DNA of 64,000 nucleotides. Source: Pyrinomonadaceae bacterium (GTDB taxonomy: Bacteria > Acidobacteriota > Blastocatellia > Pyrinomonadales > Pyrinomonadaceae). Shown piece by piece: positions 62,881 to 64,000 of this stretch. Under the pieces are notes generated by a model. The model saw only the letters and a list, made by a program, of their open reading frames with translations. It did not search any database and was not told the origin of the DNA. The translations under genes and the position numbers were made by a program. The stretch is taken from NCBI GenBank assembly GCA_019694355.1, contig JAIBCB010000004.1, positions 1-64,000 of the forward strand, read 5' to 3'. The number at the start of each line of letters is the position of its first letter. Position 1 is the stretch's first letter.

Positions 62881-64000
62881 TTATGCAGAAGCAGCGGCCT
62901 TATACGGCGGAAGCGTTACGCGGGCCTGCTTCTCTTTCTTGAGGCCGAGTGCCCAATCCGCCTGCATCAGCGTGTGGATGTCGCGAGTTCCCTCGTAGAT
63001 CACGGCCGCCTTGCAGTTTCGAAGGTATCGCTCGACAGGATAATCGTTCGTATAGCCGTTTGCGCCGTGAACTTCGATCGCCATCGAGGCCGCCGTTTCG
63101 CTGCGTGTGGTGGCCTGCCATTTCGCCATCGAAGCGGCCTTGCCCGACGGAAGCCCCGCGTTCTTCAGATAACCGCATTTCAGCCAAAGAAGATGCGACA
63201 TCTCGTAATCGGCTTCCATATTCGCGATCTTTTGTTTTACGAGCTGGAAATTAGCAATCGTCTGGCCCTGGACCTCGCGTGTGTTCGCATAGGCGATCGA
63301 CGCATCGCGTGAAGCGCGGATGACGCCCGTGGCACCGCTCGCAACTGTATAGCGGCCATTCTCAAGGGCGAACATCGCGATCTTGAATCCTTCGCCTTCT
63401 TTACCGAGCATATTCGCTTGCGGCACGCGAACATCCTGAAGCGAGAAAAATCCTGTGTTGCCGGCACGAATACCGAGCTTGCCGTGGATCGTTCCGCTTG
63501 AAAATCCGGGCATCGAGCGTTCGACGATAAAGCACGAAAGGCCGCTGTGATCGCGTACCTTTTGTTTCTCAAGATCTGTCCAACAGAAGAAAAGGAAGTT
63601 GTCCGCGAGATCAGCGAGCGAGATCCACATCTTTTCGCCGTTAAGGATCCAATCATCGCCATCGCGACGCGCGGTCGAACGCATACCGACGACGTCGCTA
63701 CCGGCGTTCGGTTCGGTAAGGCCGAAGGTCGCAAGCTTCTCGCCCTTTGCCTGCGGAACGAGATATTTCTGCTTCTGCTCTTCTGTGCCCCAGGAATAAA
63801 CGCTCAAGCTGTTTAGGCCGACGTGCACGCTCATCGCCACGCGTAAGAACGTGTCGCAAGCTTCGAGTTCTTCGCAGACAAGGCCGAGCGAAACATAGTC
63901 AAATCCCGCACCGCCGTACTCTTCAGGGATGCAGACGCCCATCAGGCCGAGCTCCTTCATCGTCTGAAAGACCTTTGGCTCGTAATGTGCCTTTTCGTCC
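62881..64000 (-). CDS. Acyl-CoA dehydrogenase, N-terminus outside the window
   Basis: The frame runs to the right edge. It includes FGLTEPNAGSDVVGMRS, HGANGYTNDYPVERYLRNCK and YEGTRDIHTLMQADWALG, where the Glu of YEGT is the usual catalytic residue. The family oxidises acyl-CoA thioesters and passes electrons to ETF. The N-terminal portion is missing only because the window ends. Confidence 0.93.
   Translation of the reverse strand, partial: DEKAHYEPKVFQTMKELGLMGVCIPEEYGGAGFDYVSLGLVCEELEACDTFLRVAMSVHVGLNSLSVYSWGTEEQKQKYLVPQAKGEKLATFGLTEPNAGSDVVGMRSTARRDGDDWILNGEKMWISLADLADNFLFFCWTDLEKQKVRDHSGLSCFIVERSMPGFSSGTIHGKLGIRAGNTGFFSLQDVRVPQANMLGKEGEGFKIAMFALENGRYTVASGATGVIRASRDASIAYANTREVQGQTIANFQLVKQKIANMEADYEMSHLLWLKCGYLKNAGLPSGKAASMAKWQATTRSETAASMAIEVHGANGYTNDYPVERYLRNCKAAVIYEGTRDIHTLMQADWALGLKKEKQARVTLPPYKAAASA

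Overview
The window looks like a piece of chromosome from a Gram-negative, heterotrophic bacterium, most likely an acidobacterium of the Blastocatellia type. This placement is inferred from protein flavour, moderate GC, exported lipoproteins, a BamD-like protein and gene order; it was not tested by any search. About three quarters is an ordinary housekeeping backbone. The rest is two accessory islands and several repeat-rich intergenic stretches.

Island 1 (1-8,650) and island 2 (46,100-52,070) are arrays of displaced RHS C-terminal modules. Each module is a fragment of RHS core DNA, then a variable C-terminal domain, then a small gene. The C-terminal domains include a GH24 lysozyme, three unrelated domains with an HExxH metallopeptidase motif, and a glycine-zipper membrane domain. 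All ten small partner genes encode exported, lipidated or membrane proteins, as expected for immunity to toxins acting in the periplasm or inner membrane. The two islands use two different RHS core types. Many modules are scarred by frameshifts, short core scraps and palindromic repeats.

Backbone, left to right: a small exported protein and a DUF5009/NagX-type acyltransferase (8.7-10.6 kb); a minus-strand information block ispE, tRNA-Gln, prs, rplY, pth, rpsF, rpsR, rplI, dnaB, DinB-like (10.6-17.4 kb); a CAP protein; a MerR regulator with its target promoter and a heavy-metal P-type ATPase, followed by an exported CbiX-like protein (18.2-22.4 kb); a complete cyanophycin locus of isoaspartyl peptidase, cyanophycin synthetase and cyanophycinase (22.4-26.9 kb); a 2 kb palindromic-repeat desert; typA and tRNA-Ala; an endonuclease/exonuclease/phosphatase protein paired with an ATP-grasp protein; an M50 protease; a broken DUF4160 with an intact DUF2442; trpS; a putative selenoprotein of the ArsC/Spx family; scpA, scpB, a prephenate-dehydrogenase-like gene, an RsuA/RluB pseudouridine synthase and a zinc-ribbon membrane protein; acyl-CoA dehydrogenase; and tandem DinB genes.

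After island 2 come meaB and methylmalonyl-CoA epimerase, a parvulin-type isomerase, an MBL hydrolase, mtnP, a higBA toxin-antitoxin pair, a BamD-like gene, a PfkB kinase, fabI, a LOG-family protein, cutA and a second acyl-CoA dehydrogenase cut by the window end.

The signals most worth a second look are the in-frame TGA at the catalytic cysteine position of the ArsC/Spx-like gene (36,734), the exported-immunity RHS arrays, and two places (acyl-CoA dehydrogenase and mtnP) where a gene module is flanked by a second, slightly diverged copy of the target gene's 3' end.
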